NCBI GenBank assembly: GCA_023055505.1
Contig: JALIRH010000002.1
Coordinates: 4,830,001-4,894,000 of the forward strand
From: Callipepla californica brunnescens
Lineage: Eukaryota; Chordata; Aves; Galliformes; Odontophoridae
Reading direction: 5' to 3'
DNA: 64,000 nucleotides
Shown: positions 25,431-39,064 of the stretch, in pieces
How the letters are laid out: each line of letters starts with the position of its first letter
Numbering within the stretch: position 1 is the stretch's first letter
Position numbers and translations under genes: made by a program
Notes under the pieces: model-generated
Seen by the model: only the letters and a program-made list of their open reading frames with translations
Databases searched by the model: none
What the model was told of the DNA's origin: nothing

Positions 25431-26320
25431 TGACTGCACTTTGTCTGGTAAACTCTTTCCTATCTTATTCTATTAATATGCTACAAATTTGATCTTTTAA
25501 TAATAACAATCTGAAGATTAAACTGTATTAGAAAACTCTGCTGAGTGGCACGTGTAGCTGGAGCTGGATTTAACATATTCATCAATATCTTCTGCAAACA
25601 GACCTCGCAAAACATTCAGCAAAACAAGAATATTTTGCATTAACTGAAATAAAAATGAGATTATATCTCGCAAGAGTTTAAAACTGTTTGGCTGTATTTA
25701 CTAAATTTTTGCAAACTTTGAAGTAAATTAAGAAAGTGTGTTAGGAGAAAAAAATGATCTAGCTTTCAAGGCAAAATTGAAGCAAAAACAAAAAACAAAA
25801 ACACTGAAAATTGCTGAGAAACAACAATTCACAAAGGCAAAGTAGTTCACTTTGTTGAAGTGCAGCTCAAAAGTGGTACAGATGCCACTACTGCAATCTT
25901 GCAACCAAGAAAATATGATGAATCTGCCTTTTTGTTGTTGTTGTTGTTTGTTTTCTACATATGTTGCTACAGATACCATTACCTCAGTATGTGCTCAGTG
26001 TGTACCTCAACATGTCATACGAATATTTCCAGACTGGAGATAAATCAGAGACTGGAGTCTCTGTCCATTAGAGTCTGTATGTATCTATGTTTGTGTGGTT
26101 TGAAATTAAGGATGGAGACTCAAAGCAGAACTGCACTGTATGAACTTTTTTTTCCTACACCTTTACTGGTTGATATAAAATACATTCAGCTTTGTAGATA
26201 CAGCCAATCTGCACCTTCCTATCTTCACTGACTTTCCTGTCTGTAGCTGTTTGTAGAATTGCTTGGTTGAGTATCTGGTTATAAAACACCCCAGGGTAAG
26301 CTTTCTGTTCTTGTTCTGCA
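25431..26320. other. Unannotated DNA with (GTT)n
   Basis: No gene. A short (GTT)n at 25932-25950 creates Cys- or Leu-rich artefact frames at 25852-26231. Confidence 0.5.
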
Positions 26321-26324
26321 CTTA

Positions 26325-26415
26325 GAATGAGAAAGTTCGGAAAGAACATTAGAATCATCTAGTCCAACAATCAACCTCCATAGCGTTCAGAAGTTTGGGA
26401 GCCTGGATCATGGTT
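26325..26415 (-). mobile_element. CR1 3' end fragment
   Basis: The reverse complement of a CR1 3' terminus: AGAATGAGAAAGTTCGGAAA, then CATTAGAATCATCTAGTCCA and ACAATCAACCTCCATAG. About 90 bases remain. Confidence 0.7.
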
Positions 26416-27895
26416 GGATCTCCAGTGCATCAATGCAATAAGAATGTAGTTAATGATAGTTAGGGAGAACAGTCACAGAGAATCCATAGGAAATTGCAGC
26501 CATTTTCCCAGGCTACCCTATTTCTGTTTATGAATGAATAACTGTATAAGTACAGGTCTGGCTTTTGGGAGGAGACATTAAATTAACATGAATCAATAAC
26601 ATCTCCTCAATTAGGAAGAAAGTGTGTACTCTAGCTAAGATCTGTTAGCTTAGACAAATAACATAAATTTAATTTTTTATAGGATTGAAGATGTTAGGCA
26701 AAATACTTAAACCTTAAACCAAATCTTCTTTGTAATCAGACTGTAGGAAGATTACTTCAGCAAAGTGTTTTAGTTCTTAAAGAAATGATTAATAATGTAG
26801 ACTTTTCCTCCATGTAAATTATTTATTCACCAAAGCTGCATATGCTGATAGTCCAAAATCTGATGTCACTTATGTAACAGACACATTTAAAGATATTTTT
26901 ATTTTTATTTGCAAGTTATACAGTGCATGTTATGTATTCTTACTTTTATTGCACTTCAAGAGACAAATAGTAGGTCAGAAAAAAACTTTGAAAGTAACAC
27001 TGCAAAAGGACTTTTCTAAAATATATTCTTTTCATTCAAGAAAATAAATTTAAATCCATACTGGTGCCTGTAATAACATGCAGAAAAAAATGACATGTAG
27101 AAAGAATACAGATGAAAGCCATATTATGAATTTAAAAATAGTAACAGTGAAGCCTATACGCACATATGAGGAGAAGAAGGCATTCAAACTGAAAAACTTG
27201 CTGGAATTCCTCTTGAATTTTTCAAAGCTCAGTCTTACATGCTCTCATAGTGAATATATTCATATCATAATCCTTCAACAGTAGAGATGATTAACTAATC
27301 AATAAACTATAAAGTTAGATGCTCCTACAGTAAAAATAAAGTCTGAGTGCTTTTCTGGAAAGTGTTCAAGTTGTTTGGGATGAATAAAGAGAGAAATTTG
27401 GGGAAATGAAATTGTTTAGAGTAAACATAAGATCACACGGGATGATCAGCAGTTTCAAAGAAATACCCTAGCTTTGTAAATCTGCAAATCTCCATGGAAA
27501 AAACAAAGTTATGTAAGAATAAAGGAGATAAGAGCAAATAAAGTTACTCAGTCAGGATGTAGCCACAGTAACAAATTCATATTCTCATAGCTTGTATAGC
27601 ACATAATTTTTAAAAAGTGGGTCCATTGCACTAGGTAGTTTCTTAAAACTGCAAAGGTTGTGGCTAGTTATTTATCTATTAAAACTAAAATCTGCTAATT
27701 GTACAGATAAGTAGTTGGTATTGCTTAAAATTGTATGACATTAATATTGTAATCTATATACAAACCTTAATAATGGAGTCAAGACTGCAATATACATCTT
27801 ACACTTCCAAAGCCACAGAATTATTCAGTAGGTAGCAACTCAATCCAGAGCTCACTGTTTGATGTTGACTATTGTTGTTTTTCATTATTGTTTTT
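26416..27895. other. Unannotated AT-rich DNA
   Basis: No gene or clear repeat. Confidence 0.45.
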
Positions 27896-27897
27896 CT

Positions 27898-27962
27898 TTT
27901 GGGGGGGGTTGGACTCAATTTTTGGAAGTCCCTTCCAACCCCTACAATTCTGTGATTCTGTT
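27898..27962 (+). mobile_element. CR1 3' terminal fragment (about 65 bases)
   Basis: Starts with a G-run leading into GGTTGGACTCAATTTTTGG, continues with AAGTCCCTTCCAACCCC, and ends CAATTCTGTGATTCTGTTAT. Only the extreme 3' end of a CR1 is present. Confidence 0.85.
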
Positions 27963-30900
27963 ATTTATTGTGGTTAAGTCCAGACTGATATCTCAAGCCA
28001 CAGTGATTTAATGCACCACCTTTAAATTTGACTTTATGAAGTGTTTGCAATCTAGTTTATACAAAGTTTTGATATAAATGATACTTCTTCATTGATGAGT
28101 ATTCAATTCAATATTAGCAGGTCATATATGGAGCATAATTCTCAATCTTCTTTTATCTGCATCTCTTTTCCCTTCTCACTACTGTATCTCAGTACAGCTC
28201 TTTTCCTAAATATAACTCCAATAACAAGCTTGGATCTTAGAGCTGAAATATGAAGACCTATGCTTTATTAACAGACTGATGGTAAAAAATCTAGTATTTC
28301 CCACACACTAATCTGGACAGCATTGTAAATGAGTACTTTGCCAGAGCCAGTTTCCATCACAGTCTCATTAGACAGTAGGCATTACATTATGGAAAGCTCA
28401 ACATTGCATTAGATGTCCTGATTTGTAAATGTTTCCCAAACTTAATTTCTCTCTTTAACAAGGTGATATCTCATTTGAATGGATAGTTTTCATTAACTTC
28501 CTGAAATTATTTGTATTTATCATTCCTACAAATGGATCCCTTGAAGTCTTTTTCAGCTAGAAATCCCAGTGCTGTGGAATTCATTCAAACACTTCAAGAT
28601 TGTCTCTGGCCTCTAGATTCTCATTCAGACATTCATGAATAGAAATAGTTTTGTAAGCTTTATGATGAAGTAATTCAAACAAGTCAGAAACCCTTTTATG
28701 TATGATTGCTTAAATATCACTGAAATCAATGATAGTTAAATCCCTGAATACATTTGACAACCAGGATTGAGAAATTCAGTGACTTTTTGCAGGCTGTACA
28801 AGCATCCATTGCCAAAACCAGGAATAAATTTCATGTAGATAAAATATTAACCCAGTATCTTTAACACAAGATTATCCTGTTTTTTACCTCTTCCATAAAG
28901 AAAGAAAGAAACAGTGAGCATTTGAATGAATACTAGAACTCAATGTATGTATATTATTATGTGGAAGAGAATTGTCAATGATAGCAGGAACATGGGAGTA
29001 TGCTGAGTTGGGATACATAATTTGTGAGAGTTTTTTATTTCTTTACTCTGGATAAATGATATATGAGTGCTTCTCTGGCTAAATGGATGGATCATTATTA
29101 GACGGAAGGCATAAAATAGGCACATATTTGGTAGAGGTAATATGACAAGTGGTATCTCAAATTGTTTCTGGTCATAGATGTTTTATTACTCTCTCTGCAA
29201 CATGTACTCATAAAAGAGAGATGCAGAATAAGATAAAACTTTAATTTTTTATCAAGAATTTAAATATTAATAATATTTTTGGAAAGTAGGGCCTAGAAAT
29301 AGATATTGTGGAGTGCTGTTTTCATCTAGGCAGCTGTGATTTTGTACCAGTGAGTCCCTGCAGAAGAGCTGATCCCTCTGCAATCCACAGGGCTCTTTCC
29401 AGATTCAGGGACAAGGGAGTAAGCTTGGGATGGTGGTGTTGGTTTGTACAGAAGTTCTGTCTTGGTGAAACCCATTAGCAGAAAAGTGTGTTATTAATCC
29501 TGTCTAGTTGATCTATCTAATAACTCCTATAACTGAATAACTAATAACCTGAACCTATATTTTTTAAAAGGTGTGAGTAATTCCATTAAGTAATTGAACT
29601 GATGACCTACAAAAATAGGAAGCTAAGAGCAATTGCTGAAAGAATGCATCTTTTTATTTCTCAAATTTTCTGTCTTTTTTTTTTCAGTCCATGTGCTTGG
29701 TGGGGTTGGCATATACTTAACTTCTATTTTTATCTTAAATCTATTGCTGTAGTCACACTGTGAGCTACCGTTTCTTGTTTTATGGGCATCAGTCAGTCAC
29801 AGATCACTGTTTGAAATAACGTGTAGAAGAAAATGAATACAATTAACACAGCATCTGAGTTTGCATCTCCTGTTCCAAAACTGCTATTCCAAGGTCAAAC
29901 AGGACTCCTACTGCTGCTTTATGGAGACCTTACATACTGGTCATGGTTTGATTCAAATGGTTCTTGTCCATATGCCTGACAATTCATTTGCTAATGCAGT
30001 TCTTTTCCTATAATGTTCTTTGCTTAGATGAAGGGAGAAGTAATTAAAATGTTCCCAAGTCTATTGAAAAAGGGAGAAAATTTCCTGCTTTTTCCATACA
30101 AAGTATTGAGAATTTCAGTGCATTTAAATTGTAAATCTTTCTATCATATACAGCACCCAAATCCTCTCTGATGATTATGTAATACATTGTTATATATAAA
30201 GCAGTGTAACAGTGTCTGGAAAATACTCAGATACCTGATAACAACAGTTACCCCAGCTGTTAACCTAAATGATGAGGACTCCCTGCTGCCAAAGTAGCCT
30301 CTAGAAATGTGCAGAAAGCAATCTTGCACTTACTGGAAGTAGGAAGCTTCAACCTTCTCATTCTTGTTAAGAATGATATACTGTTTCTTATCCCACCCCT
30401 GCTGAATCCAGAAAGCATCCAGCCTGTTATTCATGAATTAGGTGCTGTGGGACTCAATTGCTTTGCAATAGAAACGGCTACAGCAATTAGCACATGTCCA
30501 GGCAGCAGCTCTACCCAAAAAGGCTGCTCTGTACGTAGCCTGTCTCTCTTAGTGTATTTCTGCAAAGGCACCTATGGGAACACCACTCCAGTTTTCACTG
30601 AGATCAGCTGAGGTGAGTGTTAGAATTCTATATACCACAAAGACCAAGAAATGATTGCCTCTAAACCAGGTTTCAGTGCAGTTGTCCAAACAGTCTAAAA
30701 ATACTTGGAGTAATCTAATTTTCTTACGAATCCCATGTTCACAACTGTCTTTGTCCAATTTTATTCCTACAAAGAACTTTGTGTGCCACCAGCAATGCAA
30801 ATCAGCTCTACTTCAATATCTTAAAACTTGCGCATTTTTGAGCTTCAACTCTGTTTTTTAATTTCTTTCAAAAGAACATCAGCTCATTTCATTTTTCTCA

Positions 30901-31799
30901 GTTTAATAAATAAGTCCGATTTTTCTCAGTTTAATAAATGAATATATGATTACACTGAGACATAGGACAGTTTGTCTTTGTTGATATTCTTAGTGGCATA
31001 CCTAAATATTATTTAGATGAAGCCACTTTCCAATGAAATTAGTCTCTGCAGGGGCCTGAAAGAGACATTTTTTTTTTTTTTAAATTGGAATTTGTGCAGT
31101 GTTTCACGCATGTGAAGAGCTGGAAGCAGTTGCTTATGGAATTTTAATAGCTAGATTATAACCTCCATTTCTACAAAGAGGCACAGTTATTACAGTTTGA
31201 AGTATCTTGTAATTTTTTAAAAGTAATTGTACATGGATTCTCTTAAACCAATAATACACCTCAGACTGATTTCTTACATTTAATATACACTCTGACACAG
31301 AGTGGAAATGTGAGTCTTCAGCGTGAGCCTTCAGAACTAAGGAAGAAAATTGCAGTTAAATGATGTTTATTTAGAAGACCTCTTTTTCTTCTGTAAATCT
31401 TAAGTGTGGATTTAAATCTTCCACCCTTGGTATGATTAAGAGCCAAGAGGGAAAGAAAAATGTGTGTGGGAGAGGGAATAGTATACTCAGCAAGAAAGAG
31501 AGGAGCTGCAGAAATAAATTCTGTTCTCAGTTTAGCCCATTACTAGACCCTATGGAAGCTGTACTTCCTTGTGATTTTGTTTGCTTACAGCATAAACATA
31601 TATACATATCCTTTTCTCTGTGAAATCTCATCAAAATGGGAATCAGATTTCTGTATCATCTATCTGTCTCAATTATCTATATATTTAAGTATATTATTTT
31701 TAACCTTCGTGTTATTTTTAGTCAGCTACACCAAAATGGCAGTAATTACTCTGACTGCTGGGACAGAGCTTCAAGTGGTGCAGCGAGCAAACTTAGAGG
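27963..31799. other. Unannotated AT-rich DNA
   Basis: No gene or clear interspersed repeat. T14 lies at 31068-31081. A 21-base sequence is repeated at 30891-30911 and 30919-30939 (see findings). The + strand frame at 30309-30611 (100 codons) has no recognisable domain. Confidence 0.45.
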
Positions 31800-31937
31800 A
31801 AGATTCCACCTCACACTGTTTGTACATCAGTGGAACCAGTCTAAATGGAGACTCTTGTGGGCGTGGGTGATGAGCGGGTGGTCTGACTAGGTGTGGTCTT
31901 TTCCAACTTCAGTGACTCTGATTCTTTGATTTCAGAA
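31800..31937 (+). mobile_element. Probable CR1 3' end fragment, diverged
   Basis: The end TTTTCCAACTTCAGTGACTC followed by TGATTCTTTGATTT resembles a decayed CR1 tail. Upstream, TCTAGGTGTGG-like sequence is consistent but weak. Confidence 0.5.
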
Positions 31938-32250
31938 ATGGAACAGAGAAATACTGTCACATGGAGAACTGACAAGCAGTTGAGACGGAATTTTCTTCCC
32001 GAACCCAGTAAATATAGATCCTATCTTGTCTCAGCAGCCACAAGGGGAAACATCTAAACATTTAAATGAAAAGTGGCTCATCAGACTGATTTGCTTCTCC
32101 TTTGCCCAAAGGAAACCTGATTTTGACCGAAAGAGCCTCTTAAGAAGTACTCTGTTTCATGTTCAAAGATCTATAGAAATTTGGAAAGATCTGCATGCCC
32201 TGCTCCTCTTTCTGATAAAATGCTCAGTGCTTGTAAATACAATAAGAAGT

Positions 32251-32271
32251 CACAGAATCACAGAATCAGTC
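32251..32271 (-). mobile_element. CR1 tail remnant
   Basis: Two copies of TCACAGAA (AGTCACAGAATCACAGAATC) look like the reverse complement of the CR1 terminal octamer repeat, with no body attached. It could be chance. Confidence 0.35.
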
Positions 32272-33315
32272 TGCTACCAGTGATTTATTCTGTGTCTAAA
32301 GCAGCAATTCAGTTCAGAAAATCCTATTTTTTTGTTTTGTTTCTGTTTTGGTTTTGATCTCTATTGTTTCCAGATAGGCAATGACAAGCTAACATCATCT
32401 ATGTGTAGATGGATGTGGAAGCTGAAATGCTTCACAGAGTGACCTGAAGTAAAGAAGAAATCTATGGGACTGTTTCTTACTACAAGCTTTAACATCATAT
32501 GTGCAGTGGACATGTTTGATCCTGCTTATCAGCATATATTAAGGTAAATTAATCTCTAAACTTCTCATGTGAGAGATGTGGGCAAATAATGTCATCCACT
32601 GCAATCCAGCATCATCCATTGCACCACATTCATTGTAAGTGTTTCTGTCTGCACTGAATTCTTGATTCGAGTGAAGAAATAACCACCTTGGCTTCATATG
32701 AGAAAACTATATATGGAAGACAGAACTTCTGAAGATCTCTTAAACTGATTTTGTTTTACAGAAAACAATTCATATGTCCTTTCCATGTATGGATACAACT
32801 TAAATATATGAGTGTTTAACAGTCACCTTAATACGTTTGAAGGAGCTTAATGCATCTGCAGTACTTCTTTGCCCTTTCCATCCTGTAGTAAACTTGTTTA
32901 AGAACCACAGTACTCAACCATAAATTCCCATTACTTTTATTCTCAGCTAAGAACATGGTCTGCAATCTCTATCAGCCTTTAACACAGTATATTTGTGCTT
33001 TCTTGCCAGTTGTTCTCATCCATTCCACTCCCAATGTGCATACAAACAGATCTTGTATCTAATCAGAACTTTTGTTTAGATGAAAATCTATTCTGACCTT
33101 CATTTATTTATTTTTAAATCATAAGTTTTTAACTAACTTAATTATTCAAAAAAAGTTTCACTGTATTAATTTCATTTTGAAATAATCTTTTCTGAAATGT
33201 ATTCACTGCTCCTGACAAGGTTTTAGCAGACTTAATAAATGTAATGATTTTACACCTCTACCAGAACTACTTTTCTAAGCCATCACTGGACCACATTTGA
33301 TCTTTTTTGTAGTTG
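32272..33315. other. Unannotated AT-rich DNA
   Basis: No gene or clear repeat. Confidence 0.45.
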
Positions 33316-33319
33316 CATT

Positions 33320-33565
33320 GTGGTCACCCTGCAATTAACAAGTACATCCAGGTCCTTGTTATCTTATCTGTGTGTTAAGCCCCCATCTACTAACAGAAGT
33401 CCTTATTAATCCTTAATAGCACTATATAACACAACCTTATATTTTGTACTATTTAATTTTTTCTTTTCAGTTCATATGTTGCAGTCTTCAAGGTCATCTC
33501 CTCCTTTTTGTATCTTTCTCTGTACAGATAATACCTCCTAACTTTGTGCCCCTGTGATGCTGCTA
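33320..33565 (-). mobile_element. Ancient CR1-like reverse transcriptase relic
   Basis: Segments such as GTCTTCAAGGTCATCTCCTC and ATAATACCTCCTAACTTTGT (followed by GCCCCTG) match, on the minus strand, the FADDTKLGG-side RT coding region of old CR1 families. Frames are lost. Confidence 0.45.
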
Positions 33566-34984
33566 TTTATACTGTCCCTGTTAATATAAGTTTTAAACAG
33601 AAGTGTCTATGAGATTTTTTTTCTTATTAGTTTTGGACTTTGTACCATTTATAGCTCCATGAATTTCATCTTCGTTACGGGGAAAAAAAAACTTGGGAAA
33701 TGTGTTTTTCCTCGGCTGTGAATATGCAGGCATTTATTTTGTACAGTGTGCATGAAATGCCAGGAGGTAAAAAAAGAGAGTTATTCTTTTGTACCTACCA
33801 TATGAAATCTAAAAGTTAATAGGATAAAATTTGAAACAAATGAGCAAATCAACAAATATGAGAACATATTTAAGAATCTAAGCACAGCAGGCAAATTGTT
33901 GAGGTACCAAAAGCTCCACTTTTTCTTCCAAGCTTTGATCTGCAGCGTCCAAACCTCATACTTTTCTGAAAACTGACAGTAAACAGTGTCTTGCTGCATC
34001 CAGACCTTTAATGAGAGGCTTCTGCCTCTGCTCCCTTAGTGCTGCTTTCCAGACCTGATTCTACCTCCTCTTCTACCATCTCTCAGGACTTACACACGCT
34101 CTGAGCTAATAAACTTACTGGAGACTGGCTAATTCAATCCATGAAATACTCCAGTGGTAATCCTAAGGATTTCTAATTCCAGCAACGTGATTCAAATCAC
34201 TGGCTGTTCATTCCAGGTGTGTGCACTTCAGAAGAAAAACACATATCACTGTTGGATAACACCTGACTTGAGTGATGTCTCAGATATTCCTCTTCGTCAA
34301 TGTAGTTACAACATCTTCTTGGTTCCCCTGATTGCTACAGTAAAAAATGGAGAAGGGAAGAATGGTTTTGGGCAGAGCACTGCAGATAAAAGAATGTATT
34401 ACATGGAGCTATGTCTAGTTGGCTTAAAGTGACACAAACAGCTCAGCTGTAAAGCCCTTCTTTGTAGGACTGATGAGGATCAACACCCTCTGCCAAAAAT
34501 CTCTTGAGCAGTTGAGCTGGGGATGGAATTGAAAAGGAGACATTTTGAGGACACGTACAGGTAACTGATTACAGTCTAACACAGATTTAAGAAAACATCA
34601 CTGCATCTTCCATTGCTTTCCCAGAGAAATAGATTAGATTAGATGCATTGATACACGAGGTAGAACAAATTGTGCATCCTGGGTACTCAATTTCCAGTCC
34701 AGGTTCCTCCTTAACTGTGGGAATATGAGTGCAGATAGGTGTGACAAATGCACGTTCAAGTAGTGAGATCAAATCAAGTCTTAATGCCATGAATTTCAGC
34801 TCAGTAAAGTTAAACTGCATGACTGCTTTCTTTTACACCAAGGCATTTAAGCACAGGAATTTCAAGGTGTCCAGTATGCCCCAAAACTCCTATTGAGTTT
34901 GATGACTGCTTCTGCAAGAGCTAAAAACTCTGAAAAGTGGATCCCATCTGTACTCTGTTCTGAAGCTGTCACCTACGAGGTAAC
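33566..34984. other. Unannotated DNA
   Basis: No gene or clear repeat. Open frames at 33781-33999 and 34587-34820 (minus) and 34154-34432 (plus) have no recognisable domain. Confidence 0.45.
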
Positions 34985-34989
34985 TTCAG

Positions 34990-35050
34990 AAATTTACATC
35001 ACTTTACTCTGCCTCAGTTTCCCTACCAATAAAATAGAAATATATGCTGA
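34990..35050 (+). mobile_element. MIR-like SINE fragment
   Basis: The segment CTCTGCCTCAGTTTCCCTAC followed by CAATAAAATAGAAATA closely resembles the conserved 3' part of MIR elements (TGCCTCAGTTTCCTCATCTG, then TAAAATGGGGATA). MIR and related core-SINEs are old in amniotes and rare but present in birds. Only about 60 bases are recognisable. Confidence 0.5.
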
Positions 35051-38000
35051 ATGAACTGTACAAAATTGTATTTTTTTAAATAGATAAGTAATAATAAAAT
35101 TATGTTTATTCAATAATAGTTTTGTTTAATTAAAACTTTTTGACCTTTTCCTTTAAATGTGTTAGGTGAGAAAACACAGAGCAGCATCAAGGCAAAATGC
35201 TGAAGACCTGAAGTCAAATTACTCTTAACAGAGAAATAAGGAAATAATACAAATGTCAAAGTGGGATACAGAAATATACAAATTGAGATAAGCTTTTGAA
35301 ATGAGAGCTGCAGGAAAATTGTAGAATATTAATTATGGTAATTATTTACATTTCAGAATTCTATAGCAGAATTCATTTGAAACAAGCATTCCAAACTATA
35401 TATAGATCCTGTAGAGAGGCTTCACAGCAAGAATCTTTTTTGTAGCTTCTCTTCCTGGAGGATGGTATTGAGTTGATACAGGATACTCACCTCAGAAGTT
35501 GTGCAAAACACTTTTATCTAAGGACTCCAGTCAATCCCAGCTTCCAGGGAAACAGAATTTAGTTATTCAAAACACACATGAAAGGCAGTCCATCCGGAGT
35601 TTAAAAACAAATGACAGTCTTGTTTTCTCAGTGCTGTTGCTGAGTTTCTGGCATCTTGAGAGATACTTCTTTGCCCACACACTAAATCTGCAGCCTTTTA
35701 TTGGAGAAAGCTTAAAATGAACATGTTGCTCTGAAATTTTGGGGTATATATATTTAGTGCTTTTTGTAAAATAATGGGCTAATATTTAGTAGGCTAGAAA
35801 TTCAGTTAAGGGGAAATCAGTCTCCAACTATGCAGAGTACACTCTCCTCACTATGAAGATACTCTTCAAGTAAGATTACTTTTAGCAGTATAGTGTGAAA
35901 ACCTTTTTTAAAATGGAAACCAGTGTTAAAAATTCTTGCATGCAGTGAAATCACAGCTTACCTGCAATACTGTTTTGTAGTGACTCTATAATTTCTCTCC
36001 TCAGATTCACATTTAGGCTGAATTCTGTAAGCTATGTTGTATATTTACTTAGGGCTGAGGGAATGGATGTTGATGGAGGTCTGTAAAAACATAATACTCT
36101 GAAGTCTTTTCTGTAGGATAGAGTAATTCCAATAGACAGGACAGAGGCTGGCAGAGCTCTATGGTCTCCTGCCATCCAAGGCCTCTGAAATAATGAAGAA
36201 ATACCAAGGCTTCCAAAAGTTAAAACAGGTAGCTTCAGATTTAGGGACCTGAATGTCCCTCTGCACTTGTAGAGGGACATGTTGGCTTTCCAATGGAACT
36301 TGAGCAGTAATGTCTTGTTTTGGAACATATCTGCACAGATGTCCCTTCTTATTGACAGAGGTGGATGGGAATGAACTGTTGACCACTGGTTAGATCATTC
36401 TTAATTAGAAAGTAAACAGGAAAAAGCAGAACACTGGGCAACTATTTCTCTGCATTTCAGTAACAATGAATGGTTCTGTGTGTATCTATGACAACGGTAC
36501 AAGGATGGAGATCATTTCAGTGTTGACAGAATGTGCCTAAGTATAAACCTACAAGCTGCACAAGAGCAACGGAAGAAGCAAAATTAATTAGTTGCAACAG
36601 AGCAGGGGAGACCAGAGATCTTCACAGACAGAAATAAGTATGCAAGCAGTATCATCACTAAGATTTCAGTGGAGAAGGTAAAGGAACTTCATCAGCCTGG
36701 AGAACAATGAATAAGACAGAATTCTCTTTAAAAAAGATGACAAGATAATTAAAAATTGCTGGTATTAAATTAGATTTACATTGAGCTGGTTACAAAACCA
36801 GGCACAGGGATTTTTGTTTCTAAAATATTACTTCTGTTATTTAACTGAAGTGTACATTTTTTATACACCGAAAACGTGCTGTGGATGCAGCGAAAAAATG
36901 GGCAGAAGTCAAAGGGACAATGAAAGGTCCTACAGTGCATCAACAGCAACATCAGGAAGCTTGAGATGATCTACTCTTACAATAATGCCTGGTTTCCTAC
37001 AGATTTCTGTCTTGTGACTGATTGCTTTGCTTCTTTGCATTTTAAGACTCTTGTTCCTGGTTAGAGCACTGAAAATAAAATTTCTACTGCGTAGCTTTCC
37101 CTTGTCAAATGAATGTAAGATCTCAGTGACATCTTTCCATCTTTCACCCTCTCTGGCATGAGGAGCAGCACATGGGTGGACAAGCATGTACATATACTCA
37201 ACAGTAGCATTTACTTCAGGTGGGATTCAGCTCCTGATAATAAATCCCTGGATTTCAGTCTCTGTAGATAAATGCATACATGCAAGTGAGGTAGTTAAAC
37301 TCTTAGATTAACAGCGTATATCTAGAGTTTGGGATAATTACCTACAGATAAGCCATTAGTGCTACTTGAATTATATTGTGGTACAGGGGACAGACATGAC
37401 CAAGGACCTACACAACAACTATGGGATCCTGAATTGATACCTAAAGTCCAGATGGAATATTCCAGATGTCTGAAAAGATGTGAGGGTGCCTACTTCTTGG
37501 TAGCTCAATCAACTCCCTAAAAAAAAAAAAAATAAATAAAAAGCTGATCAATTCTGGAGTAAATTGCCCTAAAGTGAACGAAGTGTTGCAACTACTCAGG
37601 CAAGTACTTCTCCAGACTCTCCTGACCACATTAATTAGATTTTTGTTGACTATAGCTTAGAATTTCTCATCACAGTTACAGACTGGAGTGGAGTCCCATG
37701 CCACATTTCCATTGGAAACACAACTAGACGTGGCCAAAAACATGAATGAAAAGCATAAAAATGGATCAAAGAATCACTATAAAGTAGATTAGGAAAAAAA
37801 AATACTAATCAAAACACAATATCTTCAATAAGATAATTAATCTAGCAGGTTAACTGTTAGGCCACAGGCTTAATCATTTTACAAAAATAGGGTAATACCG
37901 TGAAAAGAAAATATCAAAAATGATTTATGCAAAGTGAAAATTTCAAGCTCAGTAACATGGAACACTTTTAATTTTTCTTTTGAACCACTGAGCACCTATA

Positions 38001-38325
38001 TTCTTACCACATTAATTCTTTTTCTCCACTTTTTTTTTTTCTCTGTATCAATGTGCTCATTATCATCCCACTTTCAGAAATGAAAAATTTCCTAATTGAT
38101 TAGCCCTTCAGTTAGAGGTATTTAAATGTAATTACATTTTTGAAGCTTTATATTTTAAAGTAAGTCTGATTACAGTTAACACTGAAGATGTCTATGTAGA
38201 ATTCATACTTGAAAAAAAATGTGTAGGTATATTGCAAAATGACAATCAACTTGAAACAACTCACAGAGCCAAACAATGGAAATTGTATTGTAAAACTCTT
38301 CCTTCATTTGCAGCATTTTATCAAA
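35051..38325. other. Unannotated AT-rich DNA
   Basis: No gene or clear interspersed repeat. A14 followed by TAAATAAAAA lies at 37519-37542. Open frames at 36032-36386 and 36930-37193 (minus) have no recognisable domain. Confidence 0.45.
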
Positions 38326-38329
38326 TAGG

Positions 38330-38540
38330 TTAGGGAAAGATTCTTCCACTACATGAGGGTGGTGGGCATGGAATCAGGACCCCAGGGCAGTGGGCATAGC
38401 CCCAAGTTGACAGAGTTCAAGGAGCATTGGGACAACACTCTCAAACATGGAGGATGGATTTTGGGTGATCCTGTGTGGAGCCAGGAGTTGGACTCAATGA
38501 TCCTTGTGGGTCCTTTCCAACTCAAAATATTCTTTTATAT
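38330..38540 (+). mobile_element. CR1 3' end fragment
   Basis: Shows GACAGAGTTCAAGGAGCATT, GGACAACACTCTCAAACATG and GAGTTGGACTCAATGATCCT with TGTGGGTCCTTTCCAACTC, ending in a decayed TATTCTTTTA tail. This 3' UTR differs from most others in the window, so it belongs to another CR1 subfamily. The short + frame at 38353-38595 is UTR-derived. Confidence 0.92.
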
Positions 38541-39064
38541 TTTATATCTCAGGAACACTGAGCTGTCTCACTGTGTTATTCTTCTTATGATTTAATCACT
38601 ACTTCAAAAGCAGCTGAGGCCCTGCTTAACACAGAAAGCTTTATTTACAAATTTATGACTTTTTGAACTCAATTATATTTGATCTCAATTCATTTCCATT
38701 ATAACAGATCTGGGTAGAGAACAGTATTTTTTATAACTCTGCCACTCTGAAGAAAGGTTACAGTGTGGGCTGGAGCTTATTTTCTGCCTTCCTTCTGCAT
38801 GTAAACTTCACAGGAACTCTGCAAAAGCTGCTTACTGAAAATCTAATGGCCATGTAGTCTGGATTGCTGCTGGTCCTCATCATTTCCTAGGAAGACAATT
38901 TATTTTTTATCAAGAAATAACTCTGGAGTTAGAAGCAGCTTTTACTTTACTCATTTGTAGTTATAAACTCCTGTTTCATCTGTCAACTCCCAATTTTCTT
39001 CAAATAACTGCCTTTGTCTTTATGCATGGCAAAATAAATCCAGAAAAACAATATATTTTCATGA

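Noticed and set aside
25860..26231. 123-codon + frame with Leu-rich start
   Set aside because: The Leu run comes from a GTT microsatellite, and nothing else in the frame is recognisable.
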